In this document: piece after piece, positions 53,493 to 61,182 of the stretch
Layout: every line of letters begins with the position of its first letter
Numbering within the stretch: position 1 is the stretch's first letter
Assembly: GCA_030527185.1 (NCBI GenBank)
Contig: JAUNBF010000002.1
Coordinates: forward strand, 61,147-122,328
Reading direction: 5' to 3'
DNA: 61,182 bases
Source of the DNA: Planctomycetia bacterium
GTDB lineage: Bacteria > Planctomycetota > Planctomycetia > Pirellulales > Thermoguttaceae
The notes under the pieces: generated by a model
Databases searched by the model: none
What the model saw: only the letters and a program-made list of their open reading frames with translations
What the model was told of the DNA's origin: nothing
Made by a program: the position numbers and the translations under genes

Positions 53493-54935
53493 TCAGCCCC
53501 CTGCGATCGGCAACAACGTTTGCATATAATTTTGAAATTTATCCAGAAAATCCTCTGCCAGTTCCCGACTCATGGAACGAGAATCGTAGTGGAGCGTCCA
53601 GGCCATCTCGTTTGCGTATGTCGTCACGCAGATAGCCACGGCGGTCAATGGCCGAATGGGTGGCGCGCTTTCCACTTCTTCCAAAACCGCATCCCCCAAA
53701 AGGAGTTTCCCCTCTTGCGTCCGTGGAAACGCGAAACTCCGCTCGTCCCAAATACGTCCGACGTTGGTCAATACCATCGACGTCCAGCATTCCGAAAACC
53801 CCAAAATCGTTCGCAGATTTCCCATCACCGAACGGACCAGAATCGTCCCCGCCACAAGCAGAAATCCCAAATTCAGCCGTTTCACATCCAGCATTTCCCG
53901 GTGAATTCGTTCCAGAAAGGTTTTCGATGCCTGAATTTCCGAAATTTTTCGATCCAGAAAAACCATGCTGACCTGATTCACGGCAGGATAGTTCGCCACT
54001 CCCGAATGCCGCAAATTCGTTGGAACAGCAATCCGAAAAGGGCATTCTTTCCCTTCCCAGGCAGCTTCGGGATGTTCCTGACGCCACGCCTTCAATGCCA
54101 GATAGGATGCGTGGAGCAAAAGATCGTTCATCGTATATTTTTGACTCCCGCAAAACTCCAGCCATTTCCGCGTTTCCTCCCTGGAAAGCTGCCGGTGAAT
54201 CATCGCGGGATAATCGGCCGCCACACTCTGAACCGCTTCCGAGGAGGGACGTTTCGCCAAGGGTAAAATCTTCCGAAAAACAAATACCAGGCATCGTCGT
54301 AATCGAATCAACGTCGTGCCCCAGATTTTACACCATTCCCAAACCGTTTTGCCATAACGGGAACGTTTCGACAACAGTCCCGCGTTCACCGGAACCACCT
54401 CTTTCCACGCCTCCAGAAAAATCCCCTGACGGCTGGCATAGTTCCTGAAAAAATCCTCCAAAAATCGTACCGAACCAATCGCATCGACCGCAGCATGATG
54501 GACTTTCGTCACCAAATCGCTCCGAATCACTTCGCCATTTTCGTCTTTCTCCTCGACCACCACCATCCGTAAAGGAGGTTCTTTCTCCAAATCCAGAGGA
54601 AAATGCGCTTCCTCAGGATACGCTCCACGACATGGCCCGGAAACCCAGTGAATCGCCACGCCACTCACATACGATACCGCTTTTCCCGAAATCACCCCTT
54701 GTCGTTCGGGAATCTGCCAGGCAAAACGGTCTTTTTTCCATTCCACGCAACGTGCCCGCAAAAAAGGATGGTGCTGGAGCGCCTCTTCCAGAGCCACCTC
54801 CACCACCGAATGTTTCAGCCCTCCTCGAAAACAAAGCCGAAAATAACAATCCATCGGATAACCCGCCGAACTGTCGAGGTACATATATTCCTCAAAAGCT
54901 GCCATCGGATAGATGTTATCCTTTTCCATACGCAT
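53493..54935 (-). CDS. Condensation/wax-ester-synthase-like acyltransferase
   Basis: 480 residues of the condensation-domain-like acyltransferase superfamily. The active-site pattern HHAAVDAIG (HHxxxD, His146-His147...Asp151) is preceded by RSDLVTKV. The C-terminal part has FGFSECWTSMVLTNVGRI and MAWTLHYDSR, comparable to the later HxxxDF-region of such acyltransferases. In WS/DGAT enzymes the motif is HHAxxDG; here the G is Ala. It may esterify an acyl-CoA onto an alcohol or sugar. The start ATG at 54935 follows GGGGG; a GTG at 54950 is a weaker alternative. It follows an acyl-CoA reductase-like gene, behind a terminator-like hairpin. Confidence 0.75.
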   Translation of the reverse strand: MRMEKDNIYPMAAFEEYMYLDSSAGYPMDCYFRLCFRGGLKHSVVEVALEEALQHHPFLRARCVEWKKDRFAWQIPERQGVISGKAVSYVSGVAIHWVSGPCRGAYPEEAHFPLDLEKEPPLRMVVVEEKDENGEVIRSDLVTKVHHAAVDAIGSVRFLEDFFRNYASRQGIFLEAWKEVVPVNAGLLSKRSRYGKTVWEWCKIWGTTLIRLRRCLVFVFRKILPLAKRPSSEAVQSVAADYPAMIHRQLSREETRKWLEFCGSQKYTMNDLLLHASYLALKAWRQEHPEAAWEGKECPFRIAVPTNLRHSGVANYPAVNQVSMVFLDRKISEIQASKTFLERIHREMLDVKRLNLGFLLVAGTILVRSVMGNLRTILGFSECWTSMVLTNVGRIWDERSFAFPRTQEGKLLLGDAVLEEVESAPPIRPLTAVAICVTTYANEMAWTLHYDSRSMSRELAEDFLDKFQNYMQTLLPIAGG

Positions 54936-54956
54936 TTCTACCCCCTTCACCCTGAT

Positions 54957-54985
54957 AAAAAAAAGGAAAGTGACTCACTTTCCTT
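54957..54985 (-). terminator. Rho-independent hairpin between reductase and acyltransferase genes
   Basis: AAGGAAAGTGA/TCACTTTCCTT near-perfect 11-bp inverted repeat (54963-54985) followed on the minus strand by eight T. It lies between the reductase stop (55015) and the ribosome site of the acyltransferase. Confidence 0.8.
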
Positions 54986-55014
54986 CTTTATCGGTTCCTG
55001 CTCTCTTTTTTTCT

Positions 55015-56169
55015 CTATTTCTTTCCGAAATCGGACAAAATTGCCTTTTTCGCCAGAAACATCATCAAATCCTTCGTCATCCGTGGACAGGGAAGGTCGC
55101 CTGCCGCGGCCTGAACATTTCGTGTGTCAAAATCAGGATCGTCCTGTAAATAAGGCTCATAAATCGCAATCTGCATGGCATAGTTTTCCTGAAACCAGTC
55201 TTCCGTCGCCACCATCGCGTCGTTTTCATCCGAAAATTCCGAATACTTCTCGACCGCTTCCTGGACGACTTCCACAAAATCCAGAATCAAGGGCGGGTTG
55301 GGATTCGTCAGATGATACGTCTTACCATGCCATTGCGGATTCCGAAAAATACGCATAAAAACACTCGCAACCCAGTCCACCGGCACAAAATTCTTGTGTT
55401 CCGAACCGCTCATTCCAAGCGTCACCAGCGTCCGAACACCTCGACCCACCGTAAACGGCATCCGTTTTGCCAGTGTGTGAGCCAACTTCAAAACCGCGTA
55501 AAACCCATGGTACGTCAACGTGTATCCCGTCTGGGAATCGCCGACCACAATCGATGGACGGTAGACGGTCAGAGAATCCAGAAAATCGACTTCCCGAACC
55601 ATTTTCTCGGCCTGAAACTTACTCTTTTCGTAGTCGTTTCGCAGCGTCTGTCCCACATCAAAAGAATCTTCCAGAAACGCCTCGCTGGAACCGGCAATAT
55701 AGGCTGTCGAAACGTAGTGCAGCGTCCGAATTCCGGCATTTTTACAAACATTCAGAACATTCCGCGTCCCCTCAATATTCGACGACCACGGCTCCCCTCC
55801 CTGTTTTCCATTGAATGTCAGACTTGCGGCACAGTGGATGATCGAACCACAATACTCCTTAAACCATTCCTGATTCGCGGAGCCCCAGGAAGGATCCGCA
55901 AGGCCTCCTTCGATCACTATCGGACGGGACAATTTCTTTCCAAGCTGATTTTCCCAATTCTGAACCAACTTTTCAATACGTTGTTGGGCACTTTCCTTCC
56001 GTGAACGTCGAACCAAAACCGCCACGGAATTGCCCTGTATAAGTAATTCTTTTAAAAGATAAGAACCTACCAAGCCTGTTGCTCCGGTGAGAAAAATACT
56101 CTGTTTTTCACCTTTGAGGAAAACACTTTGTTTTTCATGAGACTTCCCGGAACCTGTTTCTTCTTTCAT
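55015..56169 (-). CDS. NAD-binding SDR, thioester/acyl-CoA reductase-like
   Basis: 384 residues of the extended SDR type related to fatty acyl reductases and thioester reductase domains (NAD_binding_4). The Rossmann GATGLVG (29-35), the CAASLTFNG near 110, LHYVSTAYIAGSS near 150, and the Tyr-Lys pair YEKSK near 180 fit. The C-terminal half has SGSEHKNFVPVDWVASVF near 255. Such enzymes reduce acyl thioesters to aldehyde or alcohol, or are plain epimerases, so the substrate is unproven. The next gene on the strand is an acyltransferase; a hairpin precedes each. N-terminal residues 12-29 hold a nine-residue imperfect duplication. Confidence 0.8.
   Translation of the reverse strand: MKEETGSGKSHEKQSVFLKGEKQSIFLTGATGLVGSYLLKELLIQGNSVAVLVRRSRKESAQQRIEKLVQNWENQLGKKLSRPIVIEGGLADPSWGSANQEWFKEYCGSIIHCAASLTFNGKQGGEPWSSNIEGTRNVLNVCKNAGIRTLHYVSTAYIAGSSEAFLEDSFDVGQTLRNDYEKSKFQAEKMVREVDFLDSLTVYRPSIVVGDSQTGYTLTYHGFYAVLKLAHTLAKRMPFTVGRGVRTLVTLGMSGSEHKNFVPVDWVASVFMRIFRNPQWHGKTYHLTNPNPPLILDFVEVVQEAVEKYSEFSDENDAMVATEDWFQENYAMQIAIYEPYLQDDPDFDTRNVQAAAGDLPCPRMTKDLMMFLAKKAILSDFGKK
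56083..56136 (-). repeat. 27-base imperfect tandem duplication in the reductase gene
   Basis: Encodes EKQSVFLKG and then EKQSIFLTG (residues 12-20 and 21-29). The second copy forms the first beta strand and the beginning of the GATGLVG loop. The first is extra. Confidence 0.75.
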
Positions 56170-56191
56170 TCCGCTCTCCCTAGAAACGAAA

Positions 56192-56219
56192 TAAAAAACT
56201 CCATCCGACAGGAGTTTTT
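56192..56219 (-). terminator. Attenuator-like hairpin in the reductase leader
   Basis: AAAAACTCC/GGAGTTTTT 9-bp stem with eight-base loop, followed on the minus strand by TTTTTTATTT. It is located between the promoter (56291-56318) and the ribosome site of the reductase gene, so it may terminate part of the transcripts. Confidence 0.6.
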
Positions 56220-56290
56220 CCCGTTTACAACTCGAACTCTTCTAACAAAAATCAACCAGTTTTCCCAATTATCGGCAAAACTATCTTTTT

Positions 56291-56318
56291 ATTATAGCAG
56301 ATTCTTGCCAAGACTCAA
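56291..56318 (-). promoter_or_regulatory. Promoter of the reductase gene
   Basis: Minus strand TTGAGT (56318-56313), 16-base spacer, perfect TATAAT (56296-56291). Confidence 0.6.
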
Positions 56319-56400
56319 AGGAGGGGGAATCTGGACAAAAAACAGGTATTCCCACTCTCCTTTTCTGTAAAGCTCCCGCGATCGGCAAATTTTTCGCGTT

Positions 56401-58749
56401 TTATTTCTTTTTCTTAAAATACGCGGAGGTGACATTTCTAATCACTTCGTTCGGTATTCCTGTATAAAAGTAGGCGGCATGGTTCGAGGTCGTCGAAATC
56501 GATAAAAGGGGAGGCGTTTCCAGAGGAAGAGGATTCAATTGCGGTTGGGGAAGTTGGGGAATATAATATTGTCGCAAATAATTGGCCATCAACTGTCCTT
56601 TGGCAACATCCACCTGCGTGGCACTGCGTAAAAGATGCTGTTCCGGGTGAACGACATCCTGGTAAATCGTCTCCCAAAGTTGATGCCACGTCGTATCCGG
56701 CATCGTTTGGGCATACCATTCTCTGGGAGGAAGCGGGACGGGAGGAATTTCTCCATTTTCATCCGGTGGCGGGGGCAAAAAGAGTGTCCGTACCCGTTCC
56801 CAATTATTTTTTGCTCTTCGTAAAACATCCTCATTTCCCGGCACGATCAACAAATGATGGGGACTCAGTACCAAAATGAAATTCTGACGTGCCAACAATG
56901 GTTTTGGGGGGCCTTGCTCTCCGGGAAACATCTCTTGAAAATCGACATTGATGTCACCATCCAACAGACCGCTGATCGACCCGCCCAGGAGTTTCAGAAT
57001 CGTGAATTCTCCTGTCAAAACCAGAGGTTCTTTCGGAGGCACTTCCCCGGCTTGCGCCGCGCGAATTTTCCGCATCTGTTCCGTGAAAAAGACGAGATCG
57101 GAAATGTAGAGAGGATACCCTTCAAAATCGACCGTTTTCATCCCTTCCTTCTCACCCTGCGATTTTCCAATCAGTCCTCCCAGCATAGCTCCGATTTTCT
57201 CTCCCGTTCGCGCGGCACTTTCCGGGTCTGCCGGATTCAACGGAGGACGACGGCGACCCAACTGACGCTGCTGACGACGAACCGCCATGTTGCCCAGAAT
57301 TTTCGCTCCCAATTCCGCCGCTTTCTCCGAGCCAATGTGGCTTCCAATCAACTGCGCGTTGGGAACGATCATTTCCCGAACAAACGCTTCCGAATCGTTC
57401 ACCTCCAGGAAGAAACACCACGACTCCGCCAGCAACTCGTTCGTTGCCGGAAGCGCAAAGGTATATTCCACATGCCGAATCCGATGATAGGGGGGCTGGA
57501 GGGAGGCACTGGCCTTTTCGCTAACATCCAATTGCCCGGAAAGAGGGGAGGGAATATCCGGCACCACCTTCAAAAAAGCCTCCCGATCCAGCGTTACCGG
57601 AACCATCGGTGAACGTGGGTCTTGAATCTGAGCGTGCAGGGGGGAATCTGCCCGTGGAAAAACGGTGGCGGATGTCAACGTCGTCTCTTGGGCAATGTGC
57701 CAGTCCAGACGCAAACTTTGAACATTCCCGTTCACCCAATTCACCAGACGTGTCGCCCGATCAAAGTAATTTTCCGCAAAATTCAATTCCGGGTCTTCAA
57801 TCTCCAACGACTTCATCGCCTCCGAAAAAACAGGGGCAAAATCGCTCAATGCCGCGTTGCCCAAAGCCACAAAATGCTGGATACCCAGTGGCGTAATTTC
57901 CAAACTCACATGCGGATGTTTCATTCCTGACGGCGTGAAATACCCTTTTTCCCGAAAGGAGGCGGATTGCCAAAGCTGTTCCAGAACTTCCCGTGGAAGA
58001 GGTTCCGAAAGGACCGCGTAGCCCTTGTGTGGATAGATCGTATAACCGGCGGGATACCTCACTTCCGAAATCGTTCCGTCGGGAATCGTTTCTCCCAACG
58101 CAGAAACATCCACGCCCAACGACGCTGCAAAATTACGATAATTCCTCACCGGGAGAATCATCATCATGCGAGGCACCGCTCCCACCGGAATATAGACCAC
58201 GGCTGCCTGACGTTTCCGATCGACCAGCGAAACCGCCTTGCCGTACGACGACAGTTTCAACCAATCCAACGGTCCGAAAGAACCCATTCCCACCTGTTCC
58301 AACAGCATTTTCCCCCGTGCATTGAAATCTTCCACCGAGGAGACACGCACAATCATCAACGCAAATTCGGGAATCACCTCCTCCACCCGGTATCGCGGCT
58401 GGACGGCCAGTGGCGTATTCGAGGTTGGCTTTTTCTTTTTGCTTTTTTCAGAAGACACCTTTTTTTCCGGCTTTTTTTCTTTTTCCCCCGAACCCCACAA
58501 ATCCAGAATCGAAAATTCCCCCGACACTTTTTTCTCTTTGGGGTCACTCACAGCCGGGGTTGTTTTCTTCAAATCTTCTTTTGGAGTTGCGGGAACTTCC
58601 GCAGCCGTGACGGGGGCTTCCGATACTTCGTTCTCCGGTGCCGTAATATCCCAATCGTCAAAAGAAATTTCTTCCGCCAAACCAGTTGTTATCCAAAAGA
58701 GAAAAACTACGTAAAATACGCTCCATAAATAAAATTTTCTCACCGTCAT
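56401..58749 (-). CDS. Large secreted protein, function unknown
   Basis: 782 residues with a signal peptide (YLWSVFYVVFLFWITTGLAE) and a Lys/Ser/Glu-rich linker (about 30-135). The rest is a folded region without recognised domain. Conserved-looking segments include LALQPRY-like RYRVEEVIPEFALMIVRVSS near 145, YAVLSEPLPREVLEQLWQSA near 250 and FILVLSPHHLLIVPGNEDVL near 645. Pro-rich segments near 540 and 680 (PPLNPADPES, PPPPDENGEIPPVP). ATG 58749 was chosen because GAGGAG lies five bases before; a TTG at 58776 is weaker. It is divergent from the LuxR-type regulator, which may control it. Confidence 0.75.
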   Translation of the reverse strand: MTVRKFYLWSVFYVVFLFWITTGLAEEISFDDWDITAPENEVSEAPVTAAEVPATPKEDLKKTTPAVSDPKEKKVSGEFSILDLWGSGEKEKKPEKKVSSEKSKKKKPTSNTPLAVQPRYRVEEVIPEFALMIVRVSSVEDFNARGKMLLEQVGMGSFGPLDWLKLSSYGKAVSLVDRKRQAAVVYIPVGAVPRMMMILPVRNYRNFAASLGVDVSALGETIPDGTISEVRYPAGYTIYPHKGYAVLSEPLPREVLEQLWQSASFREKGYFTPSGMKHPHVSLEITPLGIQHFVALGNAALSDFAPVFSEAMKSLEIEDPELNFAENYFDRATRLVNWVNGNVQSLRLDWHIAQETTLTSATVFPRADSPLHAQIQDPRSPMVPVTLDREAFLKVVPDIPSPLSGQLDVSEKASASLQPPYHRIRHVEYTFALPATNELLAESWCFFLEVNDSEAFVREMIVPNAQLIGSHIGSEKAAELGAKILGNMAVRRQQRQLGRRRPPLNPADPESAARTGEKIGAMLGGLIGKSQGEKEGMKTVDFEGYPLYISDLVFFTEQMRKIRAAQAGEVPPKEPLVLTGEFTILKLLGGSISGLLDGDINVDFQEMFPGEQGPPKPLLARQNFILVLSPHHLLIVPGNEDVLRRAKNNWERVRTLFLPPPPDENGEIPPVPLPPREWYAQTMPDTTWHQLWETIYQDVVHPEQHLLRSATQVDVAKGQLMANYLRQYYIPQLPQPQLNPLPLETPPLLSISTTSNHAAYFYTGIPNEVIRNVTSAYFKKKK

Positions 58750-58805
58750 CCACTCCTCTTCCTTACTTTTTTTCAATCTTTTTTTCCGAAAAACATTCCC
58801 CCACT

Positions 58806-58834
58806 CTGGAAAATCTTTTCATCCCGACTATAAT
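58806..58834 (+). promoter_or_regulatory. Promoter of the LuxR-type regulator
   Basis: CTGGAA (58806-58811), 17-base spacer, perfect TATAAT (58829-58834), about 75 bases before the ATG. Its -10 overlaps that of the opposing promoter. Confidence 0.55.
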
Positions 58835-58855
58835 ACATTAAAGAGATTGTTTCAA
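58827..58855 (-). promoter_or_regulatory. Promoter of the large secreted protein gene
   Basis: Minus strand TTGAAA (58855-58850), 17-base spacer, TATAGT (58832-58827), about 78 bases before the ATG. Confidence 0.6.
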
Positions 58856-58908
58856 TCTTGAATTCCCCTGAAAATAAAAAAATTCCAGGAAATATTTGAA
58901 AAATTGCT

Positions 58909-59586
58909 ATGGATACTCCTTTCGTCTTTTTGCTCACGAAGAATGCCGCCAATCTGCGACGTTTGCGGCAAGTCCTGGAAACAACCGGGTTTTCCATCAT
59001 CAGTTGTTGCTCGACCGGTGCCCTGCTATGCTCCTGCTCACGGGGAAATGGCTGCGTGGTTATTCATAGTACGGAATTTTCCCCCGAAGAGATTTCCAAA
59101 ATTGTGCGTGAACTCCGAATGGCAGGATTTTCCCATGCCGTTTTGCTGGCAGAGCAATCCCCTTCCTTTGCCCGTGCCAGAATTTTTCAAAAACTCCCCG
59201 TCTGCGACTATTTCCAGTTTAACACATCTCCCAAAATTCTTCAAGACATTCTGAAAAACGCTTTTTCCTGGACGCGGACGCAGGGAAAACGGCACGTCCT
59301 CCAATTTCATTTGCGTCAAACCTGGGAGGAACTCGACCCCACACTCCAGACCATCCTCCGGCACCTCTACCAGGGAGCCACCAACCGTGACATTGCCGAA
59401 CAGATGGCGGTGAGTATGCGGGTGGTGGAGCATCGACGCAAAAAACTTCAGGAAGCCTTTGGGGTCGGTACGTTTGCGGAGTTGATTCGCATTGCCACGG
59501 AAATTCTCGACGAAGAAATCATTCCTCCTTCGGCTCTCCACCAAAATCAGAGCGTTTCGTTGGAACGGTTTTCCACCCCCCTTTAA
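58909..59586 (+). CDS. LuxR/FixJ-type regulator with pseudo-receiver domain
   Basis: 225 residues. Residues 1-120 have a receiver-like pattern, but the acidic pair at the start of a normal receiver is absent (VFLLTKNAANLRRL) and the phosphorylated Asp position reads VVIHSTEF (His53), so phosphoacceptor function is unlikely. Residues 135-200 are a LuxR-type HTH: ILRHLYQGATNRDIAEQMAV and SMRVVEHRRKKLQEAFGVGT, followed by ELIRIATEI. A Ser-rich tail closes it. It would respond to something other than phosphorylation, or be constitutive. The ATG at 58909 has a poor ribosome site. A terminator follows at 59608. Confidence 0.8.
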   Translation: MDTPFVFLLTKNAANLRRLRQVLETTGFSIISCCSTGALLCSCSRGNGCVVIHSTEFSPEEISKIVRELRMAGFSHAVLLAEQSPSFARARIFQKLPVCDYFQFNTSPKILQDILKNAFSWTRTQGKRHVLQFHLRQTWEELDPTLQTILRHLYQGATNRDIAEQMAVSMRVVEHRRKKLQEAFGVGTFAELIRIATEILDEEIIPPSALHQNQSVSLERFSTPL

Positions 59587-59607
59587 GAAATCGACAACGT
59601 TTGCCTG

Positions 59608-59652
59608 AAAAAAATCCCTTGCCATTTTTCTGCCATGGCAAGGGAAGTCTTT
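59608..59652. terminator. Bidirectional terminator between LuxR and CAP genes
   Basis: TCCCTTGCCA/TGGCAAGGGA 10-bp stem (59615-59624 and 59636-59645), 11-base loop, TCTTTTT on the plus side and seven T on the minus side. Confidence 0.8.
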
Positions 59653-59680
59653 TTGAGAAAATAGCCTCTCCAATTCGTTC

Positions 59681-60454
59681 TCAACGGAACATCTGGGTGA
59701 AATAGCCTCCTGAGGCACCGACGCCGACACGGGAATAGCCACCCACCATGTTCGCGCGATGACCGGGACTGTTGATCCAGGCATTGTTTGCCGCAAGACC
59801 ACTGCGCGACCCCATGTAGATATTTTCCGCTCGCGCACCACGGGCAGAATGCGTCTGTCCCCAAGGCGTGACGTGGGAGAAAAAGCGATACCGTGCCATA
59901 TTGTTACTATGCCCACGGGCAGCCTGGCACAACCGCCAGTCCAGCAGGCACGGGAACAACCCACATCGCGCACGATACCGGTTCAATCCCTCAATGGCAG
60001 CATATTCCTGAGGGGCAATAAACGGAGCCTGTTCCGCGTTCAATGCCAGAATTTCATCCCGGTTGAGTCGCATTTCCCGTGGAATTTTCTGCAAAGCGGA
60101 CGACGGATTCGCGGGTTTTTCCTCCTGAGCCATCGTAGCCAACTCCACCAGACAATGGAGAACTTCCGGGCGAAGATTCTTTCCCTCATACTTTTCCAGA
60201 ATCAACGCATGGGCATCCTGCGGCAATAATTCCTCCGCAGGTTCCGCCAACTCGATCGGATTTTCCAAATCGGCTTCCGACAGAGAGACTTCTTCGATTT
60301 CCGGTTTGGCAACCGTTCGCTGCACCGGGGCTGAAGTGGGGGTGTAATGGCGACGACCCATACGCCGTCCCCATGCCTCGGACTGCATTCCTTCCATTCC
60401 CAGGCAAAGCAACAAAATACTCGATATTCCATACAGATACAACTTCGCTCGCAT
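59681..60454 (-). CDS. Secreted CAP-domain protein (SCP/PR1-like)
   Basis: 257 residues. Signal peptide (LYLYGISSILLLCLGMEGMQSEAWG) then an acidic linker (about 40-130) and a CAP domain (about 140-257): LNRYRARCGLFPCLLDWRLC, GHSNNMARYRFFSHVT, AENIYMGSRSG and WINSPGHRANMVGGYSRVG. The His near SHVT and the His in PGHRANM, together with Glu in AENI, match the CAP cavity. Such bacterial proteins may bind or cleave cell-wall or lipid ligands. AAAGGAG lies seven bases before the ATG at 60454. It ends in a terminator shared with the LuxR-type gene. Confidence 0.88.
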   Translation of the reverse strand: MRAKLYLYGISSILLLCLGMEGMQSEAWGRRMGRRHYTPTSAPVQRTVAKPEIEEVSLSEADLENPIELAEPAEELLPQDAHALILEKYEGKNLRPEVLHCLVELATMAQEEKPANPSSALQKIPREMRLNRDEILALNAEQAPFIAPQEYAAIEGLNRYRARCGLFPCLLDWRLCQAARGHSNNMARYRFFSHVTPWGQTHSARGARAENIYMGSRSGLAANNAWINSPGHRANMVGGYSRVGVGASGGYFTQMFR

Positions 60455-61182
60455 AGGAGACTCCTTTCTTTGAGGGTGGGGTTGATGAATTTTCAAAATC
60501 CTTTACACTCCTCCTGAAGGCATTTTCCACACGGAAAAAAACCCTCCAGAAAAACCATAAACCATGAACGAATCACGTTGGAATCCATCTCATCCGGCTT
60601 GACAAAAGCCTTGGATGACAACAGGTAAAAAGGATTGATGAGGAGACTTTTTCGGAAAAGTTACAGGAAACCCCTGCCGTCTGTGGATTGTGCCGAATCA
60701 GAAAAGTGGAATGATATACAGGGAAGGTGAACAACTCAAGAAGTATTACTTCCTATGATTATACTGGAACTTTCCTCTTTTTCAAGGAGGCGGAAAAAAA
60801 TTTTCTTTTATTGGGCATAATTTTTTCTTTTTCAATCCATTGCCCCCCCAGCCTTCTGGTGTCCCATTCAGAAATTTTAATTTTGCATAAAATAGAGCAA
60901 ACAAACAAAAAATGGAGTTCATTGTACATTGTTTTGAGACAAAATATGGGAAATGGATTTTGAGTGGGGATGTAGGGATACGTTTTCGGGATGGGATACG
61001 GGAAAATGAAAGCTCTGGAGGAATTTTCACACATCCGCGTCGTCAATACTGGGGTTGCCACCTGTAGATACGGCACTCATTCTCACCTCAGCAACAAAAT
61101 TCGTGAGTGAGAGCAGCCATAGACCCTGTGCTTTCCATTTAAAATGACGAGAATGCCTAAAATAAATCCGTTAAATTTAAGA
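60455..61182. other. Terminal region without an assigned gene
   Basis: 728 bases. No gene longer than 100 residues has credible composition. A small hairpin (GACTTTTTC/GGAAAAGTT, 60645-60663) lies here. A 17-codon frame with a plausible ribosome site on the minus strand is at 61027-61080 (see findings). Confidence 0.6.

Noticed and set aside
60759..61076. 105-codon minus-strand frame near the window end
   Set aside because: Low-quality composition and no domain; it overlaps the short 17-codon frame in another phase.

Overview
The window looks like chromosomal DNA of a planctomycete (phylum Planctomycetota). The main evidence is a secreted protein with the planctomycete LEPR-XLL-type N-terminus followed by beta-helix and fibronectin III domains, the planctomycete DnaJ-like module (DPYRIWLGI...QPPNHYRLLGI) fused to an alpha-toroid protein, a prolipoprotein transferase with a PDZ-like insert, a Sua5-phosphatase fusion, and many large secreted or lipoprotein genes without known domains. 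The outer-membrane protein BamA indicates a diderm envelope. A pyrophosphate-type phosphofructokinase and a small TM1266-like protein would suit an anaerobe, but this is inference. No phage, plasmid, IS element or CRISPR array was seen. Genes lie on both strands in short operons with canonical sigma70-like promoters.

Layout: 0.1-6.1 kb (minus) a URO-D family enzyme and a tyrA-purL-purQ operon. 6.5-8.2 kb (minus) a flotillin. 8.4-12.9 kb (plus) der and the LEPR/FN3 secreted protein, separated by a palindromic interspersed element and a structured leader. 13-16.1 kb (minus) a sugar isomerase-like protein and a double parvulin foldase, then tRNA-Pro(CGG). 16.8-25.4 kb (plus) a LysM protein, a Gld-like ABC exporter operon (ATPase, permease-GldG fusion, DUF4340 protein), folK, panC and lgt. 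25.4-27.1 kb (minus) a 5-formyl-THF cyclo-ligase/CoaE fusion and hpt. 28-38.7 kb (plus) two TatA/B-like genes, the Sua5/LMW-phosphatase fusion, lipoproteins, a hexapeptide acyltransferase, an AsnB-like protein lacking the catalytic cysteine, and a Gfo/Idh/MocA oxidoreductase. 38.7-43.6 kb a CPBP protease, a secreted protein and the DnaJ-like/toroid protein. 44-47.9 kb (plus) a PPi-type phosphofructokinase, a PtuB-like HNH protein and a UvrD/PcrA-type helicase. 47.9-51.5 kb (minus) BamA with a large insert. 52-60.5 kb secreted proteins, a small metallopeptidase-like protein, a two-gene acyl-reductase/acyltransferase lipid module with terminator-like hairpins before each gene, a pseudo-receiver LuxR regulator divergent from a large secreted protein, and a CAP-domain protein. 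The last 0.7 kb holds no convincing gene.

How the parts fit: much of the window serves the cell envelope (Tat export, Lgt, BamA, parvulin foldase, LysM and CAP proteins, ABC exporter, CPBP protease, flotillin). The rest is core metabolism (purines, folate, pantothenate/CoA, tyrosine, glycolysis, tRNA modification). The most unusual items are the fusions, the AsnB-like protein with serine in place of the glutaminase cysteine, the attenuated lipid module, and the AATTGATAATT repeat that supplies stop codons to three different genes.
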